This document shows positions 28,641 to 37,742 of a DNA stretch of 64,000 nucleotides, in pieces. Position numbers and translations under genes: made by a program. Origin of the DNA: Paenibacillus marchantiae. GTDB lineage: Bacteria > Bacillota > Bacilli > Paenibacillales > Paenibacillaceae. The notes under the pieces were generated by a model. That model was not told the origin of the DNA. It was given only the letters and a program-made list of their open reading frames with translations, and ran no database searches. Every line of letters begins with the position of its first letter. The stretch's first letter is position 1. Location of the stretch: the NCBI RefSeq assembly GCF_028771845.1, contig NZ_CP118270.1, forward strand, positions 4,154,001 to 4,218,000. Direction: 5' to 3'.

Positions 28641-29612
28641 ATGACAAAATACGAAAATCAGGTTCCGACATCCGCAGGTATGAGCTTCAGCTCCCTCGTG
28701 AGCATGTTGAAAGATTCCATGCGGAAAAGTATAGAGCGAAGACCTGCGGGTAACATTCCCGTAGAAAAATATGAACCAGCGGAATCGTTAAATGTATCCG
28801 ATCATCCGCAGGTAACATGGTTCGGTCATTCGGCTTTTTTGCTTGAGATCGAAGGACACAGATTGCTCTTTGATCCAATGCTGGGCAACCGTCCATCTCC
28901 TGTATCTTGGGCGGGTACGAAACGATACAGCACTAACCTGCCAATTCAACCCGAGGACTTTCCAGCTTTGGATGCGATCATTATATCGCATGACCATTAT
29001 GATCATCTGGACTATTCCTCTATCCGCAGATTGAAAAATAAAACACAGCGGTTTATCGTCCCACTCGGCGTGCGTCGAAGACTAATTCAACTGGGTGTGC
29101 CCTCGGAACAGATTACCGAGCATAAGTGGTGGGATGAGCTATCCTTCAAAGGTCTGACATTAGCCTGCACGCCGGCGCGGCATTTCTCGGGCAGAGGGTT
29201 GTTGGACCGCAATTCGACACTGTGGTGTTCGTGGGTTATTGCTGGACAAGAAACGAAGGTTTTCTTTAGCGGCGACAGCGGATACGGTCCTCATTTTAAG
29301 GAAATCGGCAGTAAGTATGGACCCTTTGACCTGACCCTGATGGAATGCGGACAATATGATGAGCGTTGGTCCAACATTCATATGATGCCGGAAGAAACGG
29401 TACAGGCTCATTTGGATGTAAGAGGAGGGCTGCTCATCCCGATTCATTGGGCCGCATTTACGTTGGCCTATCATGCCTGGAACGAGCCGATTGAACGGAT
29501 CACCAAGGCTGCACATGCCCTGAATGTCACCATTGCAACACCCAAAATCGGTGAGAAGGTTGTGCTGCATACGGGAGCTTACCCAAGCCAACCGTGGTGG
29601 AGATCAAACTGA
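28641..29612 (+). CDS. MBL-fold metallohydrolase, NAPE-PLD/UlaG-like
   Basis: A 323-residue metallo-beta-lactamase-fold hydrolase. Ligand motifs are SHDHYDHLD (HxHxDH), PARHFSGRG, FFSGDSGYG and the final IPIHWAAFTL. The VTWFGHSAFLLEIEG start of the fold and RHFSGRGLLDRNSTLWCSW are typical of the NAPE-phospholipase-D-like branch. It is probably a zinc-dependent phosphodiesterase or related enzyme; the substrate is unknown. AGAAGG precedes ATG 28641. The terminator downstream is shared with the convergent lysE gene. Confidence 0.87.
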   Translation: MTKYENQVPTSAGMSFSSLVSMLKDSMRKSIERRPAGNIPVEKYEPAESLNVSDHPQVTWFGHSAFLLEIEGHRLLFDPMLGNRPSPVSWAGTKRYSTNLPIQPEDFPALDAIIISHDHYDHLDYSSIRRLKNKTQRFIVPLGVRRRLIQLGVPSEQITEHKWWDELSFKGLTLACTPARHFSGRGLLDRNSTLWCSWVIAGQETKVFFSGDSGYGPHFKEIGSKYGPFDLTLMECGQYDERWSNIHMMPEETVQAHLDVRGGLLIPIHWAAFTLAYHAWNEPIERITKAAHALNVTIATPKIGEKVVLHTGAYPSQPWWRSN

Positions 29613-29631
29613 GGTAATTTGAAATAAACAT

Positions 29632-29668
29632 AAAAGCGTCCAGCCATTCGATGGGAGGACGCTTTTTC
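29632..29668. terminator. Bidirectional terminator MBL / LysE
   Basis: AAAAGCGTCC (29632-29641) pairs with GGACGCTTTT (29657-29666), with T-rich ends on both strands. Confidence 0.85.
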
Positions 29669-29676
29669 TCTTGCAT

Positions 29677-30258
29677 TTATTTTAAAATCGATAGGGCGCT
29701 ATAGATGAGCAAAACACCCATTAGAATATTAAAAGGACGTTCATATTTCAATAAAAAGCTCTGAAATAACATACCGCATAACCCCCAAGTCATATTGGCA
29801 CTAATGCCAATGATGGTTAGAAGTAACGAAAATACGATCATATGAACATGAGAGTCTCCGAGAGGCATAACAAATACCGAGATGGCCGTAAGACCATACA
29901 GAATGACTTTAGGGTTTATGAATTGCAGGGTGAAGCCAAAGAGAAACGTAAAACGATTCACCTTTGGATCTTTGGCATTTGCAGGTTTACTTCGCATGAT
30001 TTTGATCGCCAAATAGATCATGTATACACACCCCAATATGTTCAGGGCCGGTTTGATCCTAGGGATGTATTGATGCAGAATAAGGTTGAAATAACTAGAC
30101 AGGAACATAATAAGCAGGCAGCCAGCTGCTACGCCGGCAATAAACGGAATAATTTTTTTGAATCCTTCGTTTCTTGCGTGAGTCATGGCGATGATGTTAT
30201 TGGGACCCGGTGTGAATGAAGCAACGATTGCGTAAGTCAGTAACGGAATGATATTCAT
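29677..30258 (-). CDS. LysE family amino-acid/metabolite exporter
   Basis: A 193-residue, six-helix membrane protein with the LysE/RhtB signature TPGPNNIIAMTHARNEGFKK near the N-terminus and FINPKVILYG in the middle. It exports amino acids or similar small molecules. ATG 30258 has GTGGAGGAC upstream; the six codons before it have none. It diverges from an XRE-cupin regulator, a common pairing in which the regulator senses the exported compound. Confidence 0.9.
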   Translation of the reverse strand: MNIIPLLTYAIVASFTPGPNNIIAMTHARNEGFKKIIPFIAGVAAGCLLIMFLSSYFNLILHQYIPRIKPALNILGCVYMIYLAIKIMRSKPANAKDPKVNRFTFLFGFTLQFINPKVILYGLTAISVFVMPLGDSHVHMIVFSLLLTIIGISANMTWGLCGMLFQSFLLKYERPFNILMGVLLIYSALSILK

Positions 30259-30307
30259 AAGTCCTCCACATTTCATTCTTGTTGTATGTTATATTTAACT
30301 GAAACGT

Positions 30308-30357
30308 GCGATATAACGTACGTTCTTTATAATTGTACAATATGTACGCTATATAGC
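30308..30357. promoter_or_regulatory. Large imperfect dyad between lysE and the XRE-cupin gene
   Basis: Arms GCGATATAACGTAC (30308-30321) and GTACGCTATATAGC (30344-30357) match at 12 of 14 positions, with a 22-bp centre that contains TATAAT (30328-30333) and the palindrome TTGTACAA (30333-30340). A further palindrome AACGTACGTT lies at 30315-30324. This is a probable shared operator for the XRE regulator. Confidence 0.55.
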
Positions 30358-30392
30358 ACAATATAATCTTTTAAAACAGAGGTGACAGTATA

Positions 30393-30947
30393 TTGAAAAA
30401 CATTAATGTTGTTCTGGCTCAGAATTTGAAGCAGCTCAGGGAACAAAGAAAGCTTAGTTTGGACAAGGTTGCTGAGATGTCTGGAATTAGCAAGACGATG
30501 CTGGGTCAGATAGAACGTGGTGAATCCAACCCTACAATAGCGACGGTATGGAAAATTGCGAATGGCCTGAAAATTTCGTTCACTGCCTTAATCCACGAGC
30601 CAAAGTCGGACACTACAGTTGTAACGGGCAGTGATATTCAAGCATTGATGGAGGATGAGGGAAAGATTCGGATATATCCCCATTTTCCCTTCGAAGAGGG
30701 GCGCCGTTTTGAAATGTACATGATGGAAATGGATGAAGAGTCTTCTTTGAATGCTGAACCACATATAGAAGGAGCAGAGGAATTTATTACAGTTTTTGAA
30801 GGGGAAGTTACGATTCGGGTTGGTGCAGAGGATTATACGGTAAAACAAGGGGAGTCGATCCGTTTTCGCGCGGACAAACCCCATGGCTATAAAAATTCGG
30901 GTGCCTCTGCGAATAAATTAAGCATGGTCATCCATTATTCAAAATGA
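30393..30947 (+). CDS. XRE-family regulator with C-terminal cupin domain
   Basis: A 184-residue regulator: N-terminal Cro/CI-type HTH (LKQLREQRKLSLDKVAEMSGISKTMLGQIERGESNPTIATVWKIANGL) and a C-terminal cupin (HIEGAEEFITVFEGEVTIRVG...VKQGESIRFRADKPHGYKN). The cupin probably binds a small ligand. The start is a TTG after AGAGGTGA. It is divergent from lysE across a dyad operator, so it probably controls that exporter and itself. Confidence 0.9.
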   Translation: MKNINVVLAQNLKQLREQRKLSLDKVAEMSGISKTMLGQIERGESNPTIATVWKIANGLKISFTALIHEPKSDTTVVTGSDIQALMEDEGKIRIYPHFPFEEGRRFEMYMMEMDEESSLNAEPHIEGAEEFITVFEGEVTIRVGAEDYTVKQGESIRFRADKPHGYKNSGASANKLSMVIHYSK

Positions 30948-31037
30948 GATGGTCATACGAATAGATTCTACGCTATTTATATTTTGTTTAAATTCGTGTC
31001 GTACGATCTTCCTGAATGAGTGAAAGGGGGTCCGGTA

Positions 31038-31715
31038 ATGAATCAAATTCTAATTGTCGATGATGATGTTTTTATCCGCGAACTTGTAAGTACGATCCTG
31101 AAACAGGAGGGATTTCTTACAATTGAAGCGGTTGATGGACATGATGCGCTGCAAAAAGTAGCAGAAGTGAATCCAAGCCTTTGCATTATAGATATTATGA
31201 TGCCAAATATGGACGGTTTTGAATTGTGTCGCGAGCTTCGGCGCTATCATGAGGATATTCCGATTTTAATGCTAACTGCGAAGGAGGATATCACTCAAAA
31301 AGTCAAAGGATTTGAAATGGGTACGGATGATTACCTCACCAAACCGTTTGAACCTGCTGAACTGATAGCCCGTACGAAGGCATTGCTGAAGCGTTATAAA
31401 ATAAATGCCTCCCAATCGGTTACCGTTGGACGAATCACGCTAGACAGAAGCAGTTATGCTGTCATTATGGAGGGGAATAATCATACGATTCCTATGAAAG
31501 AGTTTGAATTGTTATTTAAGCTTGCGGGTAATGCCAATAAAACACTCTCCCGTAATCAGTTGATTGAGGATTTATGGGGGTATGATTTTGAAGGAAATGA
31601 ACGCACACTGGATGTACATATCAATCGGTTGAGAGAACGTTATCAACCGGAGACGGCAGGTTTCAAGATTACAACCATTCGAGGATTGGGTTATCGATTG
31701 GAGGAGACACCTTGA
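31038..31715 (+). CDS. OmpR-family response regulator
   Basis: A 225-residue regulator with a receiver domain (DDD acidic pocket at residues 8-10, phospho-acceptor Asp52 in IIDIMMPNMDG, Lys in LTKPFEP) and a C-terminal winged-helix DNA-binding domain (RNQLIEDLWGYDFEGNERTLDVHINRLRERY). ATG 31038 follows AAAGGGGGT; an upstream GTG overlaps that site. The stop overlaps the kinase TTG start by 4 bp, indicating coupled expression. Confidence 0.93.
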   Translation: MNQILIVDDDVFIRELVSTILKQEGFLTIEAVDGHDALQKVAEVNPSLCIIDIMMPNMDGFELCRELRRYHEDIPILMLTAKEDITQKVKGFEMGTDDYLTKPFEPAELIARTKALLKRYKINASQSVTVGRITLDRSSYAVIMEGNNHTIPMKEFELLFKLAGNANKTLSRNQLIEDLWGYDFEGNERTLDVHINRLRERYQPETAGFKITTIRGLGYRLEETP

Positions 31716-32803
31716 AGAAAGAAGGGGCTTTCAATCGAGCGGAGATGGATATGTTTATAAGGCGAACGATTTTCTTCCTGGTGCTCTTCTGTGTATCTCT
31801 ATGTGTTGGATATGTGCTAATGCAGTGGATCTATAAGGTGACTGGGAATCCCCCGGAACTGATTGCCCATCTTCTTACTGCGATTGTTGGCTTGGCTCTT
31901 ATGCCGTTGGTAGGTTACGTGTGGGCATGGATCCGTGGCGAAGAACGGAAGGATCGCAGATTCATTTTCAATAAACAACGTACAGAATTGCTTGAAGCGA
32001 TGAGCAGGATTGCCAAGGGAGATTTCAATGTATCTGTGAAGATGGAGGTCGAACAGGGCCCGTATCAGGAGGTGGTGGACAGCGTAAATACCATGGCTAG
32101 AGAACTTGGCTCGGTGGAAAAGATGCGCCAGGATTTTATATCCAATGTATCTCATGAGATCCAGTCCCCGCTCGCTTCCATCAGTGGGTATGCCTCGTTG
32201 CTGAAAAATAAAAGTGTGAATCAAGAGCAAATCGTGTTATATGCAGATATTATTGAAACGGAGAGTAAGCGATTATCCAAGCTGAGTGGTAATTTGTTGC
32301 GTCTTTCCGCATTGGAGTCCGATTATACTTCCATGGAGAAGAAAGCTTATCGTTTGGACAGACAACTTGAGAACATCCTTCTTATGCTGGAACCCCAATG
32401 GGCTGAAAAACAAATTCAATTGGATGTATCTATGCCTGTGACCACGATTATAGGGAACGAGGATTTGCTAAGTCAGGTGTGGATCAATCTGCTGCACAAT
32501 GCAATCAAATTCACACCTGAAGAGGGGACCATTGGGGTAACGCTTGATTGTCATCAAGATGAGGTTGTATGTACGATTACGGACAATGGCGTGGGCATCT
32601 CACCAGAAGATCAGCTGCACATTTTTGAACGGTTTTTCAAGGCGGATAAAGCTCGAACCCGTTCCCTGGGAGGCAATGGACTTGGGCTGTCTCTTGTCCA
32701 AAAAATTGTGAAGATGCATGGCGGACAAGTTACTGCCAAAAGTGAGCTGGGACAGGGATCGGAATTTGTTGTGAGTTTACCCCTGATCACTGAAAAATCC
32801 TGA
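31712..32803 (+). CDS. Sensor histidine kinase with a very short external loop
   Basis: A 363-residue kinase. Two membrane helices (about residues 19-37 and 50-70) are separated by only about 12 residues, then come a HAMP-like linker, a DHp domain with SHEIQSPLASI (His near 147), and a catalytic domain with N-box LLHNAIKF, DNGVGISPED and GNGLGLSLVQKI. The tiny loop resembles intramembrane-sensing kinases that respond to membrane or envelope stress. It starts with TTG overlapping the regulator stop, with GGAGGAGAC upstream. A terminator follows; the neighbouring TetX-like/MBL genes could be its targets, which is inference. Confidence 0.9.
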   Translation: MKKEGAFNRAEMDMFIRRTIFFLVLFCVSLCVGYVLMQWIYKVTGNPPELIAHLLTAIVGLALMPLVGYVWAWIRGEERKDRRFIFNKQRTELLEAMSRIAKGDFNVSVKMEVEQGPYQEVVDSVNTMARELGSVEKMRQDFISNVSHEIQSPLASISGYASLLKNKSVNQEQIVLYADIIETESKRLSKLSGNLLRLSALESDYTSMEKKAYRLDRQLENILLMLEPQWAEKQIQLDVSMPVTTIIGNEDLLSQVWINLLHNAIKFTPEEGTIGVTLDCHQDEVVCTITDNGVGISPEDQLHIFERFFKADKARTRSLGGNGLGLSLVQKIVKMHGGQVTAKSELGQGSEFVVSLPLITEKS

Positions 32804-32844
32804 AATTAGATTGAATGTGTGGAATATGGGATCGGATTTAGTGG

Positions 32845-32876
32845 AGCATCAGTCGTTTAACGACTGGTGCTTTTTT
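32845..32876 (+). terminator. Terminator of the two-component operon
   Basis: AGCATCAGTCG (32845-32855) pairs with CGACTGGTGCT (32861-32871), one G-U wobble, loop TTTAA, then TTTTT. Confidence 0.88.
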
Positions 32877-33033
32877 GGTTTTTCGTCAGATCTTCAGATG
32901 TGAAACATTCTGACGAGAAGATGAATATGCTGATTTCTTTATCCATTTAAATTCCGTTTAACTTCAAGCGCTAAGATAAGTTTGTGAACAGGAAACAACA
33001 TGAAATTAAATAATAAATCTAGGAGTGATTGCT

Positions 33034-34191
33034 ATGAGTAATCAACATAAACGTATCGCTATTATTGGAGCGGGTCCTGGCGGACTCACTTTGGCAAGAA
33101 TTTTGCAGCAGGCTGGTTACAGTCCTGTCGTGTATGAAAGTGATCCATATCCTGCATTTCGCGAACAAGGAGGTACACTTGATTTGGATCAGGAGAGCGG
33201 TCAAAAAGCATTACAGATGGCCGGACTACTCGATCAGTTCCATGCCATTTGCCGTTTTGAAGGACAGGCATTAAAACTTTCGAATAAAAGAGGAAACATT
33301 CTGCTTGATGCCCAGGGAGACCTTGATCCTACAGAACATGACCGTCCTGAAATTGACCGTTCCGTGCTGCGGACGATGCTGCTTGACTCGCTGCAGCCGA
33401 ATTCCATTCAATGGGGGTATAAATTGTTGAAGGCTGTACCGCTTGATCAGGGAAAACATGAACTGCGGTTTGAAAATGGGTTTACCGAAACCGTTGATCT
33501 GGTCATTGCAGCAGATGGTGCTTTTTCCAAAGTTCGTCCATTGGTCAGTGATGCAACCGCAGAATATTCGGGTGTGAGCATGATTGAACTTAACATCCTG
33601 AATGCCGCAGCCCAGTTTCCCGAACTTGCAGCATTTAATGGGATGGGAAGTATGTATGCCTTGGGCGATCACAAAGGAATTATGGCACAGCTGAATGGTG
33701 ACAAACGGATTCGGGTTTACCTGGGTTTCCAGGTGGAACGAGATTGGCTGGAACAGAGCAATATTCCTTTTGAGAACTTGGAAGAAGCGAAGAAAGAGAT
33801 ATTGCCGTTATTTGAAGATTGGGACGAACAACTGAAGAGTTATATCCGATGTGCTAACGGGGCAATCACACCCAGACGAATATATATGCTGCCTGTCCCT
33901 CACCAGTGGGAACATAAATCTGGCGTTACACTGATAGGCGATGCCGCCCACCTGATGTCTCCCTTTGCGGGAGCAGGGGCCAATCTGGCGATGCTGGATG
34001 CTGCCGAGCTTGCCAATTCCATTATAAATCATGCTGATCTTGACAAAGCCGTGCAGGAATATGAAACCAAGATGTTTGAGTACGCGGCGGAAACGGCAAC
34101 CGTTACCCAGTCCAACATGGAATTGTTTTTCTCGGACAATGCCATTGAAGCATTATGTGAACTAATGAATGAACTCACAATCCAAGCGTAA
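33034..34191 (+). CDS. TetX-like FAD-dependent monooxygenase
   Basis: A 385-residue class A flavoprotein monooxygenase: GAGPGGLTLARIL (FAD), REQGGTLDLDQESGQKAL, EIDRSVLRTMLLDSL, LVIAADGAFSKVR, and GDAAHLMSPFAGAGANLAMLDA. These segments align well by eye with TetX-type tetracycline-inactivating enzymes, including GGTLDL and GDAAHLM-PFAG. Many relatives act on other aromatics, so tetracycline activity is only a possibility. ATG 33034 is 8 nt after AGGAG. It forms a pair with the MBL gene 15 bp downstream and follows a two-component system. Confidence 0.85.
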   Translation: MSNQHKRIAIIGAGPGGLTLARILQQAGYSPVVYESDPYPAFREQGGTLDLDQESGQKALQMAGLLDQFHAICRFEGQALKLSNKRGNILLDAQGDLDPTEHDRPEIDRSVLRTMLLDSLQPNSIQWGYKLLKAVPLDQGKHELRFENGFTETVDLVIAADGAFSKVRPLVSDATAEYSGVSMIELNILNAAAQFPELAAFNGMGSMYALGDHKGIMAQLNGDKRIRVYLGFQVERDWLEQSNIPFENLEEAKKEILPLFEDWDEQLKSYIRCANGAITPRRIYMLPVPHQWEHKSGVTLIGDAAHLMSPFAGAGANLAMLDAAELANSIINHADLDKAVQEYETKMFEYAAETATVTQSNMELFFSDNAIEALCELMNELTIQA

Positions 34192-34206
34192 AAGGAGATC
34201 ATAAAA

Positions 34207-34914
34207 ATGAAAAAATCAGGTGTAATTTCTCTCGAACTCGGTATTGAGCTTCCGCAAGGCATGTGGACATTCACGCCTTCGCTGTTATATTCGGAAGATG
34301 AATTAATTCTTGTGGACACAGGCGTGGCGGGAATGGTGCAAGAAGTATCCTCCAAGTTGAAGGAAGCTGGATATTCCATTGAACAGTTAACAGGTATTCT
34401 GCTCACGCATCAGGACCCGGATCATATTGGCAATCTAACCGAAATCATCAAGACCTATCCGGGTAAAAAGGTGTATGCACATGCTGCTGATCGTCCTTAT
34501 ATCGATGGAGAGCTTCCCCTTCTAAAACAAATGCCTCCAACAGTGCAGCTCAAAACGGCCCATTTCCCTTTAGTGTCTGGAGCTGTCGTTACAGATACTG
34601 TTGAAGATGGCGACGAATTGGCATTCGGTGGCGGAGTCATTGTTATTGAGACGCCAGGACATACACCTGGGCATATCAGTTTGTACCAACCTGCTTCCAA
34701 AACATTAATTGCTGGTGATGCCATGTTAATTCGCGGGGGACAACTGCAAGGACCTAACCCCGTGCAGACACCGGATTTGAAGCAAGCTTACGAATCGCTA
34801 AGCAAATTTGCTGCATATGACATCGAAAAAATCCTCTGTTATCACGGTGGTTGGTATGAAGGGAATGTAAACGAACGAATTGCGGAAATTGCAGCAGCCG
34901 GACCACAGGAATAA
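34207..34914 (+). CDS. MBL-fold metallohydrolase
   Basis: A 235-residue metallo-beta-lactamase-fold protein. The core motif THQDPDHIGNL has Gln-Asp in place of the usual His-x-Asp start of HxHxDH, a variation seen in several Firmicute MBL hydrolases. TPGHTPGHISLY and AGDAMLI supply further ligands. Glyoxalase II-like or lactonase-like activity is possible. AAAAGGAGATC precedes ATG 34207, and the short gap suggests co-transcription with the TetX-like gene. Confidence 0.87.
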   Translation: MKKSGVISLELGIELPQGMWTFTPSLLYSEDELILVDTGVAGMVQEVSSKLKEAGYSIEQLTGILLTHQDPDHIGNLTEIIKTYPGKKVYAHAADRPYIDGELPLLKQMPPTVQLKTAHFPLVSGAVVTDTVEDGDELAFGGGVIVIETPGHTPGHISLYQPASKTLIAGDAMLIRGGQLQGPNPVQTPDLKQAYESLSKFAAYDIEKILCYHGGWYEGNVNERIAEIAAAGPQE

Positions 34915-34934
34915 ATACAGAAGATTTAAATGAT

Positions 34935-34979
34935 AATACCAATAAAACAGCCTGAGAAATCGGCTGCTTTATTGGTATT
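34935..34979. terminator. Bidirectional terminator MBL / GH43
   Basis: Eighteen-base arms (34935-34952 and 34962-34979) pair with one mismatch around TGAGAAATC. A/T-rich ends suit both convergent genes. Confidence 0.88.
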
Positions 34980-35016
34980 TGTTTTATAGATCCAACACCT
35001 CCGGCAGGTATCCTGA

Positions 35017-37431
35017 TTAAGGCTTTTCTTTTGCCTGACGCTGAATTTCTGTAGAGGTTAACGCTTTATCATATACTTTTACGTTATCCATTGAGCCTTT
35101 ATAGAAAGGATCAGCTGTATAGCGGCTTTTGCCCAAATAAGCTTCCGTTACTTGCAGATCCTTCGGGTTAAACGTGATTTCCGTGCTGCTTGCTACGGAT
35201 TTTCCATTCACATACAGAGTGGCGGTATCTCCCTGAAGGGTAACAGCGACATGCACCCATTGATTGGAGGGCAGCGGTTCAGCAGCAATCAGGCTCTGAT
35301 CCCGTCCCTGATCATGAATGGTGAATTGCAGAGCTCCAGTATGCTGGGCGGGAGTAAGGAACATATGTCTGTTCAGGCCATTTCCAAAGTCGAAAATTCG
35401 CTGCCAATCTCCACCACCGCTCCAGTTGACCCATGCACTAAAGGTGAAATCCGTCGTATCGGTAATGATACCAGGCAGCTGGATGTAGCTGTCGGTTCCA
35501 TTAAAAGCAGCAGCCTGATTCTTGCTGCTAATAGCAGAAGTCGCCACATTAAAGGCTTGGCCATGGTATTCATTTTTGCTGAAATCCTGTGCGATTTTTG
35601 CAAGTTTCTTTTGTTCAAACGTATATTCTCCAAGCAAAGGACTAACCGCTTGCTGTGGAATGATAACGTTAAACGTTTTGGAGCTTACCGCACTACCTTT
35701 GCGAATCGTTGCCGTTAATGCCACCTTGGCATCTCCCTTACCAGTGCGAGGACGATTCACTACTCCGGTAGCGGACAGCGCAGAGGTGTTGGAAGATTTC
35801 CACGTAATCTCTGCATCACGAGTTCCCTTGGTCGGGAGGGACAGGTTGAAGAATATGTTCCCTGTGTCGCCGATACTCAGATCCTTTTTCACCGCATTAA
35901 CAATATCCTGATCCTTCAGTGCAGCCATCTGACTTCCCCAGATTGCCACGCCCGAGGAGGAGAGAGCGCTAAAGGTCAGAACCGTCTTTTGGGAATCTGG
36001 CTCCCATTCATGAGTGAAGACTCCTTTATACAGAACATTATTCGATGTGATTTGCACCTGATTGTCTTCTTTAAGACTCCAAGTTCCCGTCACCGCACCA
36101 CTAATCTGCCCATCTGCTGTGAACTGAACGGTCTGTGAAGATTTGATCTCGGCCGTGATTTCCTTTCCGTGATTCACCCATTTGTACTGACCAGCAATAT
36201 CCTGGGTTTTCAATGCGGCAGTATCCTCTTCTAAGCCCGCATAGCGATAGGGAGAAACAACAGGCCATCCTTCCGAGTTCATATGCATCTCATGGACGCG
36301 GACTTCATGCTCTTCGCCGCGTCCTGGAAAGCGGGAATGGAAGATCAGAAATTGTTTTCCCGTTTCAGCGTCAACATAAGCGGAGTTATGTCCTGGTGAT
36401 ACATAGCCGATACCTTGACCTGTGCCGGGGTCACCGATCTGTCTTTGAAACAGGAAGTTTCCTAGTAATTTGACGCCAAAAGGCTCGATCGAACGGTCGT
36501 CAAACAAGGGTTTGTCCTTGTCCGCCTTGACGTTGATCATATCGTTTCCTTCAGCATCGAGGAAAGGGCCGTCCGGTGTTTTGGAGCGAGCTACGCGAAT
36601 GTTATATCCTCCGTCAGCACCCAATCCGCCATAGGACAGATACAGATAATAATAGTCGGTTTCGGGATTATAGAGCATATAAGGTGCTTCAATTCGGCTG
36701 TGATTGCCTCCGGTCAGTTTTTTGCCATACCCCTGATTAGGGAGAGGTTTCCCCGTTGTTTCGTCCATCTCCAGAATGAAAATCCCTCCGGAATAGGAAC
36801 CGTATACCATCCAGAGCTTGCCGTTTTTATCGAAAAATACATCAGGGTCGACCACATTCGGATGTATGGTTGCATCGTATATGGTGCCATCCTCACTAAT
36901 CTCATCCCACATGCCGGATTTGAGCAGAATACCCTGATCCTTATAAGGGCCCTCAATGTTATCTGCCACAGCAACACCTAACGCAGAGCGGGGAGAGTCC
37001 CCTTTGCACGCATTGTAGTACATATAAAATTTTCCATCCGCCAACTGGATGACGTCTGCTGCCCATAATGTATCGGTCTGCGCCCATTGTAGGGCTTCAG
37101 CGAATTCCTTGGTTACATTAGGGACAACAGGGTTGTCATCCGTAACCCCGGAGGCGACCGAATCCCAATTCATCAAATCTTTGGACTTTGCCACTTGAAG
37201 ATGTGAACCAAAAATATAAAAGGTATCACCCACCTTAATAACGGAAGGGTCATGAACGGAAACATTCCTGAATGCTGGAACCGCATTCTCAATGGATGTG
37301 GAAACTTGCGGGTTGGAACGGATTGCCCCCGGACTATCCGCGAATACGGAGACAGGAGCCAAAGCTGTTGTCGTAAGTAATGCAGAGCTCAGTAAAGAAA
37401 TGTTAAGTACGCTTACCCAATAACGTTTCAT
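35017..37431 (-). CDS. Secreted GH43 endo-1,5-alpha-L-arabinanase, multimodular
   Basis: An 804-residue exported enzyme. A signal peptide ends near VSVFA-D (31/32). The GH43 five-blade catalytic domain (about 50-400) has Asp61 (HDPSV, base), Asp195 (VDPDVFF) and Glu248 (SRIEAPY, acid), and ACKGDSPRSALG. A lipocalin-like C-terminal arabinanase domain follows (about 410-505), then an atrophied bacterial Ig-like domain (about 510-590) and a LamG/concanavalin-like module (about 600-800) with IFDFGNGLNRHMFLT. It hydrolyses internal alpha-1,5 bonds of arabinan outside the cell. GGAAAGGGG precedes the ATG. A cre-like site upstream suggests CcpA control. It diverges from the GH51 gene. Confidence 0.93.
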   Translation of the reverse strand: MKRYWVSVLNISLLSSALLTTTALAPVSVFADSPGAIRSNPQVSTSIENAVPAFRNVSVHDPSVIKVGDTFYIFGSHLQVAKSKDLMNWDSVASGVTDDNPVVPNVTKEFAEALQWAQTDTLWAADVIQLADGKFYMYYNACKGDSPRSALGVAVADNIEGPYKDQGILLKSGMWDEISEDGTIYDATIHPNVVDPDVFFDKNGKLWMVYGSYSGGIFILEMDETTGKPLPNQGYGKKLTGGNHSRIEAPYMLYNPETDYYYLYLSYGGLGADGGYNIRVARSKTPDGPFLDAEGNDMINVKADKDKPLFDDRSIEPFGVKLLGNFLFQRQIGDPGTGQGIGYVSPGHNSAYVDAETGKQFLIFHSRFPGRGEEHEVRVHEMHMNSEGWPVVSPYRYAGLEEDTAALKTQDIAGQYKWVNHGKEITAEIKSSQTVQFTADGQISGAVTGTWSLKEDNQVQITSNNVLYKGVFTHEWEPDSQKTVLTFSALSSSGVAIWGSQMAALKDQDIVNAVKKDLSIGDTGNIFFNLSLPTKGTRDAEITWKSSNTSALSATGVVNRPRTGKGDAKVALTATIRKGSAVSSKTFNVIIPQQAVSPLLGEYTFEQKKLAKIAQDFSKNEYHGQAFNVATSAISSKNQAAAFNGTDSYIQLPGIITDTTDFTFSAWVNWSGGGDWQRIFDFGNGLNRHMFLTPAQHTGALQFTIHDQGRDQSLIAAEPLPSNQWVHVAVTLQGDTATLYVNGKSVASSTEITFNPKDLQVTEAYLGKSRYTADPFYKGSMDNVKVYDKALTSTEIQRQAKEKP

Positions 37432-37528
37432 ACGTTTCCCCTTTCCAATACCTGAAATGAAAAATCACCCTATTCATTGCCGCAAACGTTATTTGCTCTG
37501 ACAGCCCTCCTTTTGGTTCTCATAAATT

Positions 37529-37542
37529 ATCAAGCGCTTTCA
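37529..37542 (-). promoter_or_regulatory. cre-like site upstream of GH43
   Basis: On the minus strand it reads TGAAAGCGCTTGAT. The first eleven positions fit cre (TGWAANCGNTNWCA) and the last three do not. It lies about 98 bp before the GH43 start codon. Confidence 0.5.
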
Positions 37543-37551
37543 TTTGCTATA

Positions 37552-37569
37552 TTATCAATCAATTTATAT
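37552..37569 (+). repeat. 18-bp direct repeat, copy 1
   Basis: TTATCAATCAATTTATAT is identical to the copy at 37743-37760, on the same strand, 191 bp apart. This copy is about 120 bp from the GH43 start. Confidence 0.75.
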
Positions 37570-37742
37570 ATTTGTAAACTATAAATATCAGGGTTAGGGT
37601 GACTTTAGGATGGAGAGGGAGATAAGCAAAAGGTCGATGTATTCGAAATAATTCCTATGATATAACGGATTTTTTGTAATTTTGGGATTGAAATCTTTAC
37701 TCGGAATAAGATACTATACGATTAGATCATGTGTTTATATAT

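Noticed and set aside
32965..32975. AAGCGCTAA as a cre-like core upstream of the TetX-like gene
   Set aside because: Only the central core matches; the outer positions of the cre consensus fail.
37707..37735. TAAGATACT resembling the arabinan activator motif upstream of GH51
   Set aside because: The second half (TACACT) and the -10 at the required distances are not present, so it does not repeat the geometry seen at the other two promoters.
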